From Luidia sarsii (lineage: Eukaryota; Echinodermata; Asteroidea; Paxillosida; Luidiidae): a stretch of DNA of 64,000 nucleotides. Both the position numbers and the translations under genes were made by a program. The notes beneath the pieces were generated by a model. The model did no database searches. It had not been told where the DNA came from and saw nothing but the letters and a program-made list of their open reading frames with translations. Positions 47,675 to 60,520 of the stretch are shown one piece after another (positions within the stretch are counted from its first letter, which is position 1; each line of letters starts with the position of its first letter). Location of the stretch: assembly GCA_949987565.1 (NCBI GenBank), contig OX465108.1:62001-126000 (forward strand), written 5' to 3'.

Positions 47675-50600
47675 ATGGCTGCAATAACGCAAGGGGAGCA
47701 GAATCCATGGGATAACGCTCAGGAACTTCAGAAGAAGGAAGAACTCTACACAATGGGCAAGCTAGGATTTGGGACTGTAAGTAGAAATGAGCAACCACTT
47801 TGGGAAATCATTGGTGATAATTTGTCCAATATGTGACATCTTATTCAATCAAAGCAGTGTAGTTGCTTTGTATGTTGCTATTGTATTGGCTAGCACTTGT
47901 ACTAGCATTTGATTTACTTGTTGGTAATTGGTCCAATGTATGGCATATTAATCAACCAGCATATATTTGTTTCGTACGTTGCTTTTGCCTAGTAATTGAT
48001 TTAGTTGTGTCTCAAGATACTTTACAATCATTTTATTGTTTTTGCAGCGTGATTTACAAAAGCGTTATGAAGATATCCTTGGTCCATTGACACTTTTTGC
48101 TCCACACTTCAATGAAAAAGGTGAGTTATACTTCCGTAGTCATTCATGTTTTCCTAAGAGATACACAGAACTTACATATACACTTCATACTCTGCACACA
48201 ACCAGATTTGTTCTAGGCCAGATATAATTATAAATGGTATTTTTTCAAGAAATTTGATAACGTGTATTTTTGTTAGCCACATGTTAATGACAGAAGTTGT
48301 TGTCTGCTTCTTAATTTGTTCCTGTTAATCTTTCTTGTTTTATTCTGTAAAGTTGCTGAGAAAGTGGAGCTAGATATTGAGAGACCAGTCACTCCCATTG
48401 ATGTAAGTGCTCTCTGCCTGTCAAGCCTTACTTGAATGGTTTCTTTTACGGTACTTTCCAATGGAAATGATTGATCACAATGAAAAGGACTGTGTATGCT
48501 TCATTTTGGCTAACTGTTCAGATTTCATTTCCTTGTTGCATTGTTTGTCCATGCTTGGGATAATAAGCGGACCAGTTCGTCACATCAAAGAGACAATAAA
48601 TGTTGGAATGGAGTTGAATTATTATTTCTCATGAACAGGAGAGCATCAAGAACCCACCGTCTACATTCAGCCAGCTGGCCAAACTTATCCGGCGTAGGAT
48701 AGCCGCCAAACCTGAAGTTGCCCATGTCTCTATTGAGGACCAACAAACTTTGGTAACTGCCTATACTTACGGATTGTGTTGTTTACTAATTACACTTCAG
48801 CTTTTTCAATTCCATTTTCACATTTCAATGGCATCTTGATCCTTTTTCTGATCATCATAAAGAGAATGAAGTGAACATTGTTTGGTAATCTTGATGTGTT
48901 TTTAGGCTGGGGTCATCATGGGTGAAGTCAACTGCATCTGGCCAGACATTCGAAGGCAGGTGGATGACCCATTCCTGGTATGTTGTTTAGACTGCACAGT
49001 GTCATCATATCTGCCAAACATTCTACCAAAACCGGAAACATACATCTTAAAACTATATAATGTCTCAAGAGCATTAATTCTACACTTTGTTGCATAGGAC
49101 CTTTTAATCTGAAGCTTGAGATCACTGTTTGTACAGATTTTTCCCCTGAAAGTTTTCTGCAGTATCCAACACACAATGTAACCGGTTTATAAGTGACTTG
49201 ACTTAAGGACTATAAGTTGCCTCTTAGCCTATCAGAACCTACATGTAACTCTTTCTGAGGTGAACTCTAAGTCTGTTCTCTGTACTGGCATTACTGTACA
49301 CATAAAACTAATGGAATGTTGTACGTATCATGTTATACTTGATTTGTGTCCATTTTACAGACAGCTGAAGAAAACAAGGAGTTGCAAAGAAGAATTACTG
49401 TCCACATAGTTACAGTCTGTGAACAGCTTTTACTCCATTATGTTGAGAAAGCCAAAAGTAAGTCCAAACAGGCATGTAATTTCTGCAATTGTCAAAGGAT
49501 TCTGTACACTATTTCCTTGAGGATTGTTGCTGCTGCTATAATTTTATTTGTAAATCATTGTATTTTTCAAAATTTCACTCGGAAGGCCTTGGAGGTTACA
49601 ACATACAGTCACAATGTTTAGAAGTTGACCTACTTGTTATGCTTTCTATGATTTTAATTATTGTTATTTGATTTATATACTGAGAGATTATGTGGATGAA
49701 GCGTCTTTGGACAATTCAACCGCACACTTTGAGAAAGTTCCTGCTAGGATTGAAACGTCAGGCCCTCCTAATTGTTATACCCTTTGATATTACTGTTTGA
49801 TTTAGTCTTGGAGCAGCGTGCTGTCTTCAGCAAGCATGCAAACATGAGTAGACTCATAGCACAGCTGTCCCTGGATGCAAATAAATTGTAAGTTTCTCTC
49901 TTTTCAATCATGTGGCATAGGGTTTGATAAATCATTAGATATTCTGAAAGTAATGTAATTACCAAAGTTGCCATAACCCGCTTGAATTTGAGTGCATTAC
50001 ATTAGATATATCACAATATCCACAGGTTTAATTCTTCCTTCAACCAATCTTTCCGTAGTTACTTTGACTTATTTTTTCCCCTGTCAGCTTGAACATCTTA
50101 GCTGTTCGTCGTCATATTGTTGCTGACATTCGAGGTGTTTTATCGGATTCTGAAGAGGAGTATCCTGATGAAGGTCCAGTAGAGGAGGAAGTAGCACCCC
50201 TCTCCTATCAGAAACTGGTAAGGAGACCAAAGCCTGTCCTCATACATCATCTTACATGACATTTAGATCACACCCCATATGACATTTAGTAGTCTTACAC
50301 TCTCATAAAAGAAATGAAAAATGTTGAAATGATTTCCCCATGGAGTAGAGATGATTTAACAATGTCCAGACAAAATACTTCAGATGTGTGCTTCTTCGAG
50401 TAAACCTACTTAAGTTCCTACTTTCATTCCTTGGGATAGATTGAGACCAGTCGCCCTAAGCGTAAAAAGCGCTACCGTCAGACAGTTGAGCGTGAGGTGC
50501 GAGACATGAAGCGGCAGATGCCAGGCATGCAATCCCACAAGGTGTTGGACTTTCTGCCGGATGTAGATATGCTACAGAGAGGTCTGTTAGAACAGAGTGC

Positions 50601-53600
50601 TGCCCAGCAGAGAGCCTTGGCAAAAGCTTCCAAACGACAACAAGAGCAGATGGATACAAGGAGCAAACAGAAAGATAGGTCAGGATGATGTGTGTAGATT
50701 GTTCACTCATGGAAGAAGGCAATGAGTCATAAGGAAGTACCAATAAGAAGCAAAGCTAGTTGAGTATTTCAGGGCACCTAAGGGCTCAGGTAGTAGAATT
50801 AATGCACGCATGTTCAATCAAATCCTTGGAATCACATCTTAGTCCAGTCAAAGTTTTCCTTGCTCTTCCATTAACCACTACCAAAATGTTCAACATTATA
50901 ATGGCCAGTAAATGTTATTGCATTATGTACATGTATTATGCTTAATGTCAGCACCCATTTGATGTACTTTGCCTTTGAGAAAGGTCCTGCTAGGATTGAA
51001 ACGTCAGTCCCTCTAACTTTTGAGATTTATGTACTGCAGGCCATTTTAGTCAGTGAGCAGTTTGCAACAGTTTTTGTATTTACATTACTTTTGTAGGCAG
51101 CAGGAAAGACCAATTGTGCCACGTCATGCAATAAGGAGGTCCAAATCCATGGAGGTGATTCCCATGGAAACAATCTTTGAAGACCTTGGCATTACCTACA
51201 GTGATGTCCACAGACGGAGACCCAGTCTGGAATTTGACCCTAAATTGGTAAGACATTTAGTACTGACAGAATTGTTGGACAATTGGATAAGACAAATATA
51301 TCAAGTTAAAGGTAATTATATTTTCTTTTATGAAAGTAAATTGTCAGAATGATCCATGGTCTTTCAAACAGCCCTCAGAACCAAAGACAACAGGAACAGA
51401 CCAGTCTAAACATGAGGATACAAGAGATTTTTTGAAGCAAGATCTACAGAAGTTGTCTATGTATCATTCAGCCAAAGATGAAGGCAAAGATGAACAGCTA
51501 GAGGCAGATGAAGATCTCCCTCCCTTACTGCAGGTCAGTCCAAACTGTAACCCTCCTCAGATCACTGACATTTGGTTACCAGTCAAACTAGCTTGAACTA
51601 TAACTAAAACATATATCAGTTTCAAAGAAGATTGTATGTACCTGTATGGTGACTATTGCAGGCTATCTCCCAGACGGATCGATCAGATGCAAGGAGGGAG
51701 GAGTTGCAGAAACAATTGAAGAAGATGAAGGAGGAGCAAGCCAAGAGAGAAAGAGAGGAACGGTGTGTGACTGATGGCCAATAGAGGCTCACCTTAAGAA
51801 AACAGTGTCTCGTTATTCATTGGATATTACATGGAACACTCGCACAGTATAGATTGTATAACAATTGATGTTTTCAATGAAGGGGCATCTTTTCAGTGTG
51901 AATTTCAATTGTGCTGCTATCCTGATACTGATAATGAGTGCCTTAAAGCAATCATGATCCTGCTGATTTAATTAGTGTTTATCCAATTAATCCCTAGCAT
52001 TGACACAACAGCACCCACTCACCCCCAACCAGCCACTGTCACCACACGCATGCCTAGCAAGGCAGTGGTTCGTACCTCAGACATCCGTGTATCAGAGAGA
52101 GTCAGCCTGTCCTCTATCACCCTGCAACTCAACACCACTGTTTTCAATGAGCTCAATGACGATGTGAGTATCTCTGGAGTGTTCAGCCACTCACAAACTG
52201 TCCACTGTTTTGCAGGATGTTTGCAAAGATTGTCTTTGTCACCCTTTCCCCTGAGGCTCTTCTGTGGTGTTTTCATTCAGTATCAGTGAACCTTAGTCTA
52301 TTGAAGCAGTCCACTTCTTTTTCCAATATCTTTTGATTTGATTTCTTCTTCTTGATCTACCGAGTTCAATGCCTCACATTTTGGTAACATTATCACCTTG
52401 TACAAAAATACCCTTTTCTATCAACCAAATACCTTCATAAACAATAACAAGTGAGTATCCACTTTCTGCTGCATTGTACGTTGAATAGTGTTAGGTGACT
52501 AGGTGCTGACTATGACCATTATACTTTTATAGTCACAGTGAAAAGGGAGTTGTAATTCCATCAATACATAGTCTGTAATTTAAATGCCTAAGGGTTACAC
52601 TCTGGCTTATAGATCTATAAAAGATACATCCAATGCTAAGGTTTGCTAAAAACAGTAAGACTTTGGTAAATTGTGGTTTTCCAAAGATTATACTGTGTGG
52701 GGTAGACAAATTACACAGTTAACAGGGGTGTCAAGTATTTGGTTGAAGCATTTTTTTGTGTGTTTGATTCTCAGGTAACAGGAAACACCATCAAAAAGTT
52801 GGATAGCAATTTATTTCGAGGCCAAGAGATCAACGAGGTGTACCAGGAAATAATGAAAACATTGCCAACAGACCACATGGCTTATGATCGGGTATGTGAA
52901 GCATACATCCTACACACAAGCAATTTTTTTGACCATTTAATTAAATTTAGGGTCTGTAAAGTGAATTTTTTGATAATACATGTATTTGTAATGGAATACT
53001 TTAAAATTAAAAGAATATTTCCTTTCACAAATATGCAAACATATTGAAGCCTTTAGCGTTGTATTCAGTAAACATTTTAAGAAAACTAATGTTACTTCTA
53101 AAAAATAGGACAAAGTTGAAGAGAAATGTGTGTATTTCTTTGCCCTCCAGGATGGGTTTATGCAGCAATCTGCCAGCTACAATTCCCTGGCAGGTCATAG
53201 TATCCTTGCCTCCTCTATGCTTCAGAAACGTGGAACTGATCGGATACTCAACCCTACCTTGACTAAGACTGAGAAGCCCCCATGGGGAGAGGACAGAGAG
53301 GAATGGTCCAAGAGGTGTGTATGTACATCCACCCTAACTACCCTAACTACAGTAGCATAAATACCTAACTGATTAACAGCTCAGACATTCACAAGCTAGT
53401 ACCCTCCATAAATCAATAATTCTTTAACAGAAATTCAATCCTCATTAGAGTATATTACTGTTAAAGAATTTAAGTTCCTGTAAATAGCTGAAGAAATTAT
53501 ATGAAGGTGCGATTATCTAGAAATATTAGGGGTTAGCCATTTAGTAGAAGTTAATACCGGTAGGTTAAATGATAGGTTACCTGCACTATTAAACTGGGAC

Positions 53601-56600
53601 CTGTGTTCATCAATTGTGTAAGATTGTTACATCTCAAGAGAAATGCAGATTTGAAGATACAGTTTGAATTACAGACACTTTTATGTCCAGAACAAGCAAA
53701 TACGATGTAGCATGGTTCTTTTTCTTATATTGGCAGTCCCATCTTCAACGCCACCTTTGCCAAGAAGCCCATACCCCCACAAAGCTACTCTCATGGCACT
53801 AGTGCCCTCCTGGAAACCCTTGCACCCAGCATCAACCTAGGAGGTGCACCCTCTGGCCATCAGGATCTTGGTGCAGCTAGTGGTGGGATACTGGTTGGAA
53901 CCAGTTCAGGCGGGGTAGATGTGGATGGAGGTGGTACAAACAACCCAATGACTCAAGGTTTGATGGATGACCGGAATGCTAGGTCCTATGCCTCTTGGCT
54001 TGCCTGGTGGAAGAACACTATCAGCAATGATGACTACATCAAATATCTCTCCACACAGGTATGTTGCACCTCACATTTTATACAAGCATTAAGAATGAAC
54101 CAGGTTGTGATTTCGGCATAAGCTGTAACGAGTGAAGCATAAGTAACATTACTTGGGTCAAAATGGATGTTGTTAGTTAGTCAGAGAATTATCACAAAAA
54201 CTCCACTATTTTATCTTTCAGGAAAATGATTTTCTTGGAGCAGTTTTCCACATGTATGAGAATGAGGATGAAGATGTTGATGCAAATAAGTCAGACAAGG
54301 ATATCCTGAGCTCCTCCAAAATGGCCAGACAAAGGTAAGACAGCTGTCTTTAAATATCTTCATCTGAAGAAGAAATGTCTTGGTAGCATTTTCCAAAAAA
54401 AGGAAATCTCATGATGTAATCTTTTAAGGTTGAGATAAGTTTTATAATATATATATTTTTTCATTTCAGAGAGAAGGATGAGAGACTTGAGGAACTCAAG
54501 AACCAGAAGACAGACTTCCAAACAGGCATGTGGAATGTCAACTCTGTCTTGATGGGAGGCCTAGGCAAGGATCCTGAATTGGAAGGTAAGTGATGAACAT
54601 ATAGCCTGTAGTCTGCGAGTATACGTTATATACACAAACAAAATTGACAGTGTACAGTATACTTCTGTATGGCATTGGCTGAGCCCTGCACCCTGTTTTT
54701 CTTAACCATGTACTCAAACAGTTGAATAAGCTGCTAAATAACTCGTGTATGACGTGTTCCTCAAATGAAGTTGAGGATTTGGAGTAGCATATATTAAACT
54801 GGAAACATGAGAGAGTACCAAGTTGCGTAGGATAGTGAGAATATAAAAAGATAGAAGGAAGAATATGGTTGCAGAAAGTTGACCGGAAAGGATATCATTT
54901 ATACTTCTCTCTGTCAGAGTGCACCATGCCTCTGAATGCCATCACTTCATCGGTTGATTCTAGTTAAACCTTTCTTTGAATGTTTACTGCTCACTAAAAC
55001 AGAGGAGAAAGAGGAACCTGAAGAGTTAGAAGTAGCAGAGCTAAGGACTCGGTCTCGTCATGCCCACTCTCGCCATCTCCTGCGGACAGCCTCACAGGCC
55101 TCTGGTAAATCTACGGCTAGTTCCCTTGCCAAAGGTGTTGCAAGTCTGAGGGTACCAGGAGGAGGTATGCCTGGCACCACGTCCAGGTTGTCATCTCGGA
55201 CAACCATGAGGGATTACATGAGTCGTCTCTCCAGCACGGTAAACAGATAAGACACTCCGATAGACTACTGCCTGGATTTGCTATGTCCTCTTAATTATGT
55301 ACATCATTCTTCACATATGAAACCCCACATCCAAGTCATCCATTACCTATTTCCCTTCAACAATGCAGCTGACAAATGTGCTTCCTGAGCCTCTGAGTTC
55401 CCAGGATAGACTGGAGGCCATCTGGAACTCCCTACAGATGCCTGACAGTCGAAAGCTAGACATGGCTATCAAGTACAGCTCAGATGAACACAGAAATAAA
55501 CTAGATCATGTAAGTCCTTTGAATACTGTCTCCATGTTTGCAAGATGACTGCTAAACCTCACTCAGATACACACTGTTCTCCACACAAGAGTTACATTGA
55601 CAGAGAAGATAACAATGAAGAGTTGCGTTGAGAGAGACCACTTGAACTAGAGATTTGTTGCCGCATAAAACCTTGTATGATCAGCTTGTATATTACCTGC
55701 TTGCTGCATTTAGCATATGGGCTGATGGCTTCTTAGTTGCACACACTGTCCTTGGAATGGAATTACTCAATGAAAGGAGTTGTTTTAGTTAGTAACTATT
55801 CAGCATTGGGTATACCGCTAATGGCATTATAATGCATGTTGAAGACTGTTATATGAAAGAAAAGCATGGTTACATACTACAGTCCGATTAATCCATGTTA
55901 CATGGTCAAAAATGTAGAATAGCCCCCAGCCTATGCATACACTACTGTGGCACTACTAAGCATGAATTGCCATATCATCCTTTTGTGAATCCATTCTTGA
56001 ATTCTGATCAATACCTGTGCATAGATGACGTTGCATCGGTGAGTATTTTCCCCTTGACATTTCTACTGTGTGTCGACTGAATGGTTTGATCAGTGACACC
56101 AGATCTATGTGTGGTCTTTGTGAATACCTGCAAGCATGGCAAGGTGTAACAAGATCTGACTCAATCCTGAAACAAAGATATCTTGCTCTTTGCTCTGTCA
56201 ATGAAAACCCTACAGCAAAGTCTTGTATCTTGTTCAGGATTGTAGGGTGAGAGAAATGTAGAGGAGTTGGTTTATATGGAGACAATGGATGAATGTCAAT
56301 CTTTGTTAGTTTTCTTGTACTTTCTTTCATTACCAGAAATGTCAAGGAAAATTATTGATTCAGTGATTTCTTTTCATTATGTAGTAGATCAGTGATTTTT
56401 TTTCATTATGCAGTGGATCAATTATAGCAGATAATTGCAAAGAAAATATTGACTGGACAGGGACTTGAACAGGAGACCTCTGGTCTTGAGTGCCAGTGCT
56501 TTTACCATCTGAACTATCCAGCCCTTAGATTGTGGCCTTCCCTAATAGCCAACCAGTCTTTGGCACACCAGTGCTTTTACCATCTGAGCTATCCAGCCCT

Positions 56601-59600
56601 TAGATTGTGGCCTTCCCAAATAGTCAACTAGAAAATAAAAAACCCAAAGATGTCCCGATTATGAAATGGGGGATAATTTTATGCAGTTCTTTTCACTTTC
56701 CATGGCATTTAGAATTGATGCTGTGGTTTCTTGCAAGCAATTAGGCTGTGAAATGTATGACTAATGCCTTGCAATTTAATTACAAGGAGTACAACCGGCC
56801 TGTTCCCAAGATAATCATTTCATTAGTTTTCCCATCCCCCTACAATTTTAACAAATCAAGAATTATAATGATCTACATGTATTTTTTTCAAAGCAAATAG
56901 GGATTCTTGACAAAGAAGACTTCAAAGGAAACAAGTGAATGCAGTTGTACCAATAAGATTTCTCATCTTTCCTAGGAAAAGACGAACCAAATACGATATT
57001 TCCCCTGTGCCTCTATAGACATTCCTGGGATTCATGATAATACAGAGCAGCATGGCTTAACCAAAAGACAGTGTTCCTGTTCCATAAAATATCCTTATAC
57101 ACCAAGGGGTCTTGTCACAAAGGACAAAGTATTCTACCCTCGAACGCCACACAATTGAAGATGGAGGCAACCAATTCAAAGGGAAGCATTTCAACCTGCT
57201 CAATTCCATTCAGCCTTCTTGAAATGTAGAATTTCATACATTAAATGATTCATCAGGTATCATCATTATTGCAGGAAATAAGTGTCCTGTCATCATTATT
57301 CATCAGTTTGACTTGCCTGTGGTTAGCAATGGACCTTTCCCATGAAATATGCAAATTAGACCTGGCACTTGCACTTCACTAAATTGGTGGGCAAGCGGGT
57401 GTGCGCGCGTTCCTTTGCACTAACTGTTTGTCGTGTGGTGGTTGGCTATCTCCTGTGCACGTTTTTCGAAACCTGCACGCCACGTCCACTCATTTGCCAA
57501 CTAATTTAGTAAAGCGCATGCTTAAGATCTAATTTGCATATTTCATGGGAAAGGCCCATTGCTTTAATGATCACAGCTCTTTAGCAAGCATCCCTACATG
57601 TATCTGATGAAAGTGAGAATCTATTCAATCAATGTAAATGGACACAAAAAACCAAAAAAGGAATTCTTAGTTGTCATCAAGCCTGGTCTTGTTCCTGTAC
57701 CACTATCAATATCATACATGTAGTATTCCCTGAGCACTCCTTTTATTTTGCTTTCAACATTACTTGCTGTGGGTTTTCTGTCATCAGATATTGATTTGAT
57801 GCTGTACATGGAGCTCACTCAGGCAATTGCATCTTCACAAATCCATTGATAATTCTCCATTCCACTCCTTTTCACCTTCTTGTTATGTGCAGGATGCACA
57901 CAACTTTTTTATCATCTACTCCCTTATAGTTAGGTCCTTTCATCGTATATGCTTTGATCAGCCAATTGTGGTATATATATTGAATGTCTAAATGCTTTGA
58001 TCTGTAGCCTTCAGAAAGAGAAGAGTGGTTGACTCAAGTCCCATTCACTGACTCCATGTCTTCATGCTTCTATGTACGATGCTAACTTGTGCTTGTCTTC
58101 CATTCAGGCCTTAGATGCTTGGGAGATGGCCACAGAAGTCATTCTACAGAGAGAGCACATCCTGTTGCGTTTGGAGAAATTTGAAAGGCTAGCATCTGAC
58201 CCTGACCGCTTCTTCCAAAAAGGTCAGCCATAACCCATCCAGCACTATTCATCCCTACTTTGCCTTGTTTACAAATAGCCTTTCATTGGATGCTGGCTCT
58301 ATTGTTAGATACAAACGAATGGAGACAATGATAAATCTATCACTTTGCCTGAGAGATATCTGCTTCTACATCCCAACCACATTTATATTTGAAATCAAGA
58401 AAAATTAATAATGATAATGAAAATACTGAAAATCCAAGACGCCTGAAAATCATTTGAAATTGCAAGAACTTTAGCTGGTAAATTTTTCAGAGATAATCCA
58501 ATACAGCTATATAAGATTATCATTAATGGAAAGTTTGTGTTACAAATGGGAAAAGCTAGGATTGATGTTAAGATACATGTGTATATCCATGTGGTCTTAT
58601 TAACTGGTATGTTTTCCCTTTCATGTAACTACTTCTTTCAAAGGTCATCGAGGGTCTTCAGTAGCACGACTTGAAGAGGCCAGAGAGAGAAGTGAATTGT
58701 ACACAAGGCTTCATGACCTTGAAGTCCATGTCAGAGACAAAGTCCAGTTTGTCCATAAAAAGTTTGCAGATATTCCTACCTTCCAGGTGTGTGATTTGTT
58801 TTATTTTTGATTTTAGCTTAAGATCATTTATTGGGTGCAGCTTTGGTTACTATCAATGCCATTGAAATCTGCATTTAGGCATTTCTAAATAACATTGGGT
58901 ACAATTGAAAAGACTTTAATCTAATACTTAATTTGATTTATACAAAGTTGAAAGGTTCTCAAAGTGTAAAGTGCCTGACAAGTCAGTCCTAGCATGACCT
59001 CTCTTGAAGGCAGAATGATTCTGCTCAATAGTAACCTCAGGCCCTCTACAACCATTTTTGTTTGGGGGATGTGCATTTTGATAAATTTAAGTCAGTTAGC
59101 AGTTTGCAACATTTTTGTATATTACTGGAAGTTAGAAGGCTGATGTGCTTTTGCAAGATTTTTACATTTATCTTTCTCAGATCATTGTAAGATTGTTGTA
59201 CGTGTACTGTAGGTTGAGAATTTAGGCCTGTAGGTTAGGACCTATACTATACATGTAGGTTCAAATCTGTTTTTCTTGTGATTTGAACAACATTTGACAA
59301 ACTAGCTGGTTAAGAGTGTCATAGTTCATGATGATGTTTTGAGACACATTTTGCAAAAGCATGTCCCAGTGCAGGATTAGCTAAATGGAAATGCCTCCAG
59401 CATGTTGTGAGAGTTAAGTGATAATGTCCCTGCACTATTCCTTTGGTGGTTTCCCATCAAGGGACATAGTCAGAAGTGGGACTACTGGCTTTGTTAGCCT
59501 GATTCATAAATGAAGTATTATCACATGGCTTATTATTGGGCTGCCTCTCTGACCTTTAAAGGAAAGAGAAAGGACTTCATTTGACGCCTCCTAACTGAGG

Positions 59601-60032
59601 ATTTTGTAGGACTTTAAATTATCTTGCACAGATGTGAAAAGCATCATTGACAAGATGTCATTCTGTTGACATAGTCTGTTTGTAGATCCTGTTACATTTG
59701 ACTTGGTGTGACCTTAAACCAAAGCAGTTCCTATCCCTGGGAGTGTAGAAAGATGCCCCTTGTAAGGATTGATGTAAATCTACTACTCTAGATTCATTTC
59801 TTCTTCTGCACGTATCCCATATGAAGCTGTCTCCTTTTCAATTTTCCCCTTCCTCCCTCAGGGTCGACCTTACCTCGATAAGATGAAAGTAGACTGCACA
59901 GAGATGTTGTATTGGCTGCAACAGGAGCGACGGCAGTTTGCCTTGGGTCATTCCACTTTAGCACAGGGGGTCAAGCTTCCCGTGGCTGATCTGTCCTCCC
60001 TCCCTTCAGCTACTGCATCCTCCTCAGCCTGA
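47675..60032 (+). CDS. CCDC87: Coiled-coil domain-containing protein 87
   Basis: Twenty-three coding exons join in frame to about 1058 aa: 47675-47776, 48048-48120, 48353-48402, 48639-48752, 48906-48977, 49361-49457, 49806-49887, 50088-50217, 50440-50678, 51097-51247, 51372-51533, 51662-51762, 51998-52163, 52775-52891, 53151-53314, 53737-54058, 54222-54334, 54470-54585, 55003-55238, 55369-55509, 58108-58222, 58644-58786, 59862-60032. Identity rests on several conserved blocks: RYEDILGPLTLF near the N-terminus, EENKELQRRI..EQLLLHYV, QPATVTTRM.., EVYQEIMKTLPTDHMAYD, SWLAWWKNTISNDDYIKYLS..ENDFLGAVFHMYE, DRLEAIWNSLQMPDSRKLDM, ILLRLEKFERLASDPDRFFQ and GRPYLDKMKVDCTEMLYWLQ. CCDC87 has been linked to sperm acrosome formation in mouse. 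The protein is about 200 aa longer than the human one, mainly from a basic Gln-rich stretch (about 240-330), a Gly-rich loop (about 640-690) and a Ser/Arg-rich segment (about 805-865). Exon 15 could start at an alternative AG (53109), but the tract before 53151 is far stronger. Confidence 0.95.
49722..49775. repeat. Palindromic-family repeat arm in CCDC87 intron
   Basis: TTTGAGAAAGTTCCTGCTAG followed by GATTGAAACGTCAGGCCCTC: a single, mildly diverged arm in the intron before the exon at 49806. Confidence 0.75.
50972..51080. repeat. Palindromic-family repeat arm with outer flank, CCDC87 intron
   Basis: CCTTTGAGAAAGGTCCTGCT, AGGATTGAAACGTCAG and CTTTTGAGATTTATG, then the family's outer end CATTTTAGTCAGTGAGCAGT, TTGCAACAGTTTTTGTAT. 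It lies directly before the acceptor of the exon at 51097. Confidence 0.8.
56447..56632 (-). mobile_element. tRNA-derived SINE copy with an internal 75-bp duplication
   Basis: On the minus strand the box-A part (GGGCTGGATAG.TCAGATGGTA) and the CTATTTGGGAAGGCC.. head occur twice, starting 75 bp apart (plus-strand CCAGTGCTTTTACCATCTGA at 56493 and 56568). The box-B side (GGTCTCCTGTTCAAGTCCC) occurs once. It lies in the 2.6-kb CCDC87 intron between 55509 and 58108. Confidence 0.8.
57326..57563. mobile_element. ~238-bp MITE with ~35-bp TIRs in CCDC87 intron
   Basis: GCAATGGACCTTTCCCATGA, AATATGCAAATTAGA at the left matches the inverted right end with one mismatch (GGG for GGA). TTA stands on both sides (57323-57325 and 57564-57566). 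The arms hold ATGCAAATTAG, an octamer-like word. No coding capacity. Confidence 0.8.
58960..59110. repeat. Degenerate palindromic-family repeat in CCDC87 intron
   Basis: GCCTGACAAGTCAGTCCTAG and CATGACCTCTCTTGAAGGCA, later CAGGCCCTCTACAA, then TAAGTCAGTTAGCAGTTTGC and AACATTTTTGTATA. It keeps the outer end of the family but has lost most of the core. Confidence 0.6.
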
Positions 60033-60514
60033 GCCACTTGCTCTTTTCCTCTCGGTGCCATGTTGTTATCGCCTTCTGTTGCTGGGTGGGAAAGGTCAAA
60101 AGGGCTGAGTTGTTGATTGAGTCTTCAGATGAAATCCAGGTTTTCCTTTTATTTGAAGCTGACTTTTGGTTAGGTATGCTTGCTTTTCAAAATACTTCAT
60201 CCCTTGAGGGTACAGGTAATTCACATTCCATGCTTTTAATAATGTTTGGGCTTGCAGGCACAAATGTTGCATTAACTCCAGAAAATTGTACTTTGTAGAA
60301 GAGTGGTGATTTTGCTCATGGTAAGATGGTGTTCTATCTGCTTTTGTTGGATTTGTATTTTATGTAACATACTGTCACTTAGTTTGAATTACAAGATTGT
60401 ATACATAATATACAGTGGCCATCCATTGACAAGGTCTTGGTGAATGTAGTATATAATGTTCTACATAGTACACCAGTCTTCACCCTTGACTGGCTTCATT
60501 TGAATTTTTAATGA

Positions 60515-60520
60515 AATAAA
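60515..60520 (+). terminator. Candidate polyadenylation signal of CCDC87
   Basis: AATAAA in AATGAAATAAAATG, about 480 bp after the TGA at 60030-60032. The 3' UTR upstream has no other canonical signal that I noticed. Confidence 0.55.

Noticed and set aside
53110..53314. Longer CCDC87 exon starting after the AG at 53108-53109
   Set aside because: It adds residues with no counterpart and has a weak tract; the acceptor at 53150 has a strong pyrimidine tract and the downstream frame is the same as in the family.
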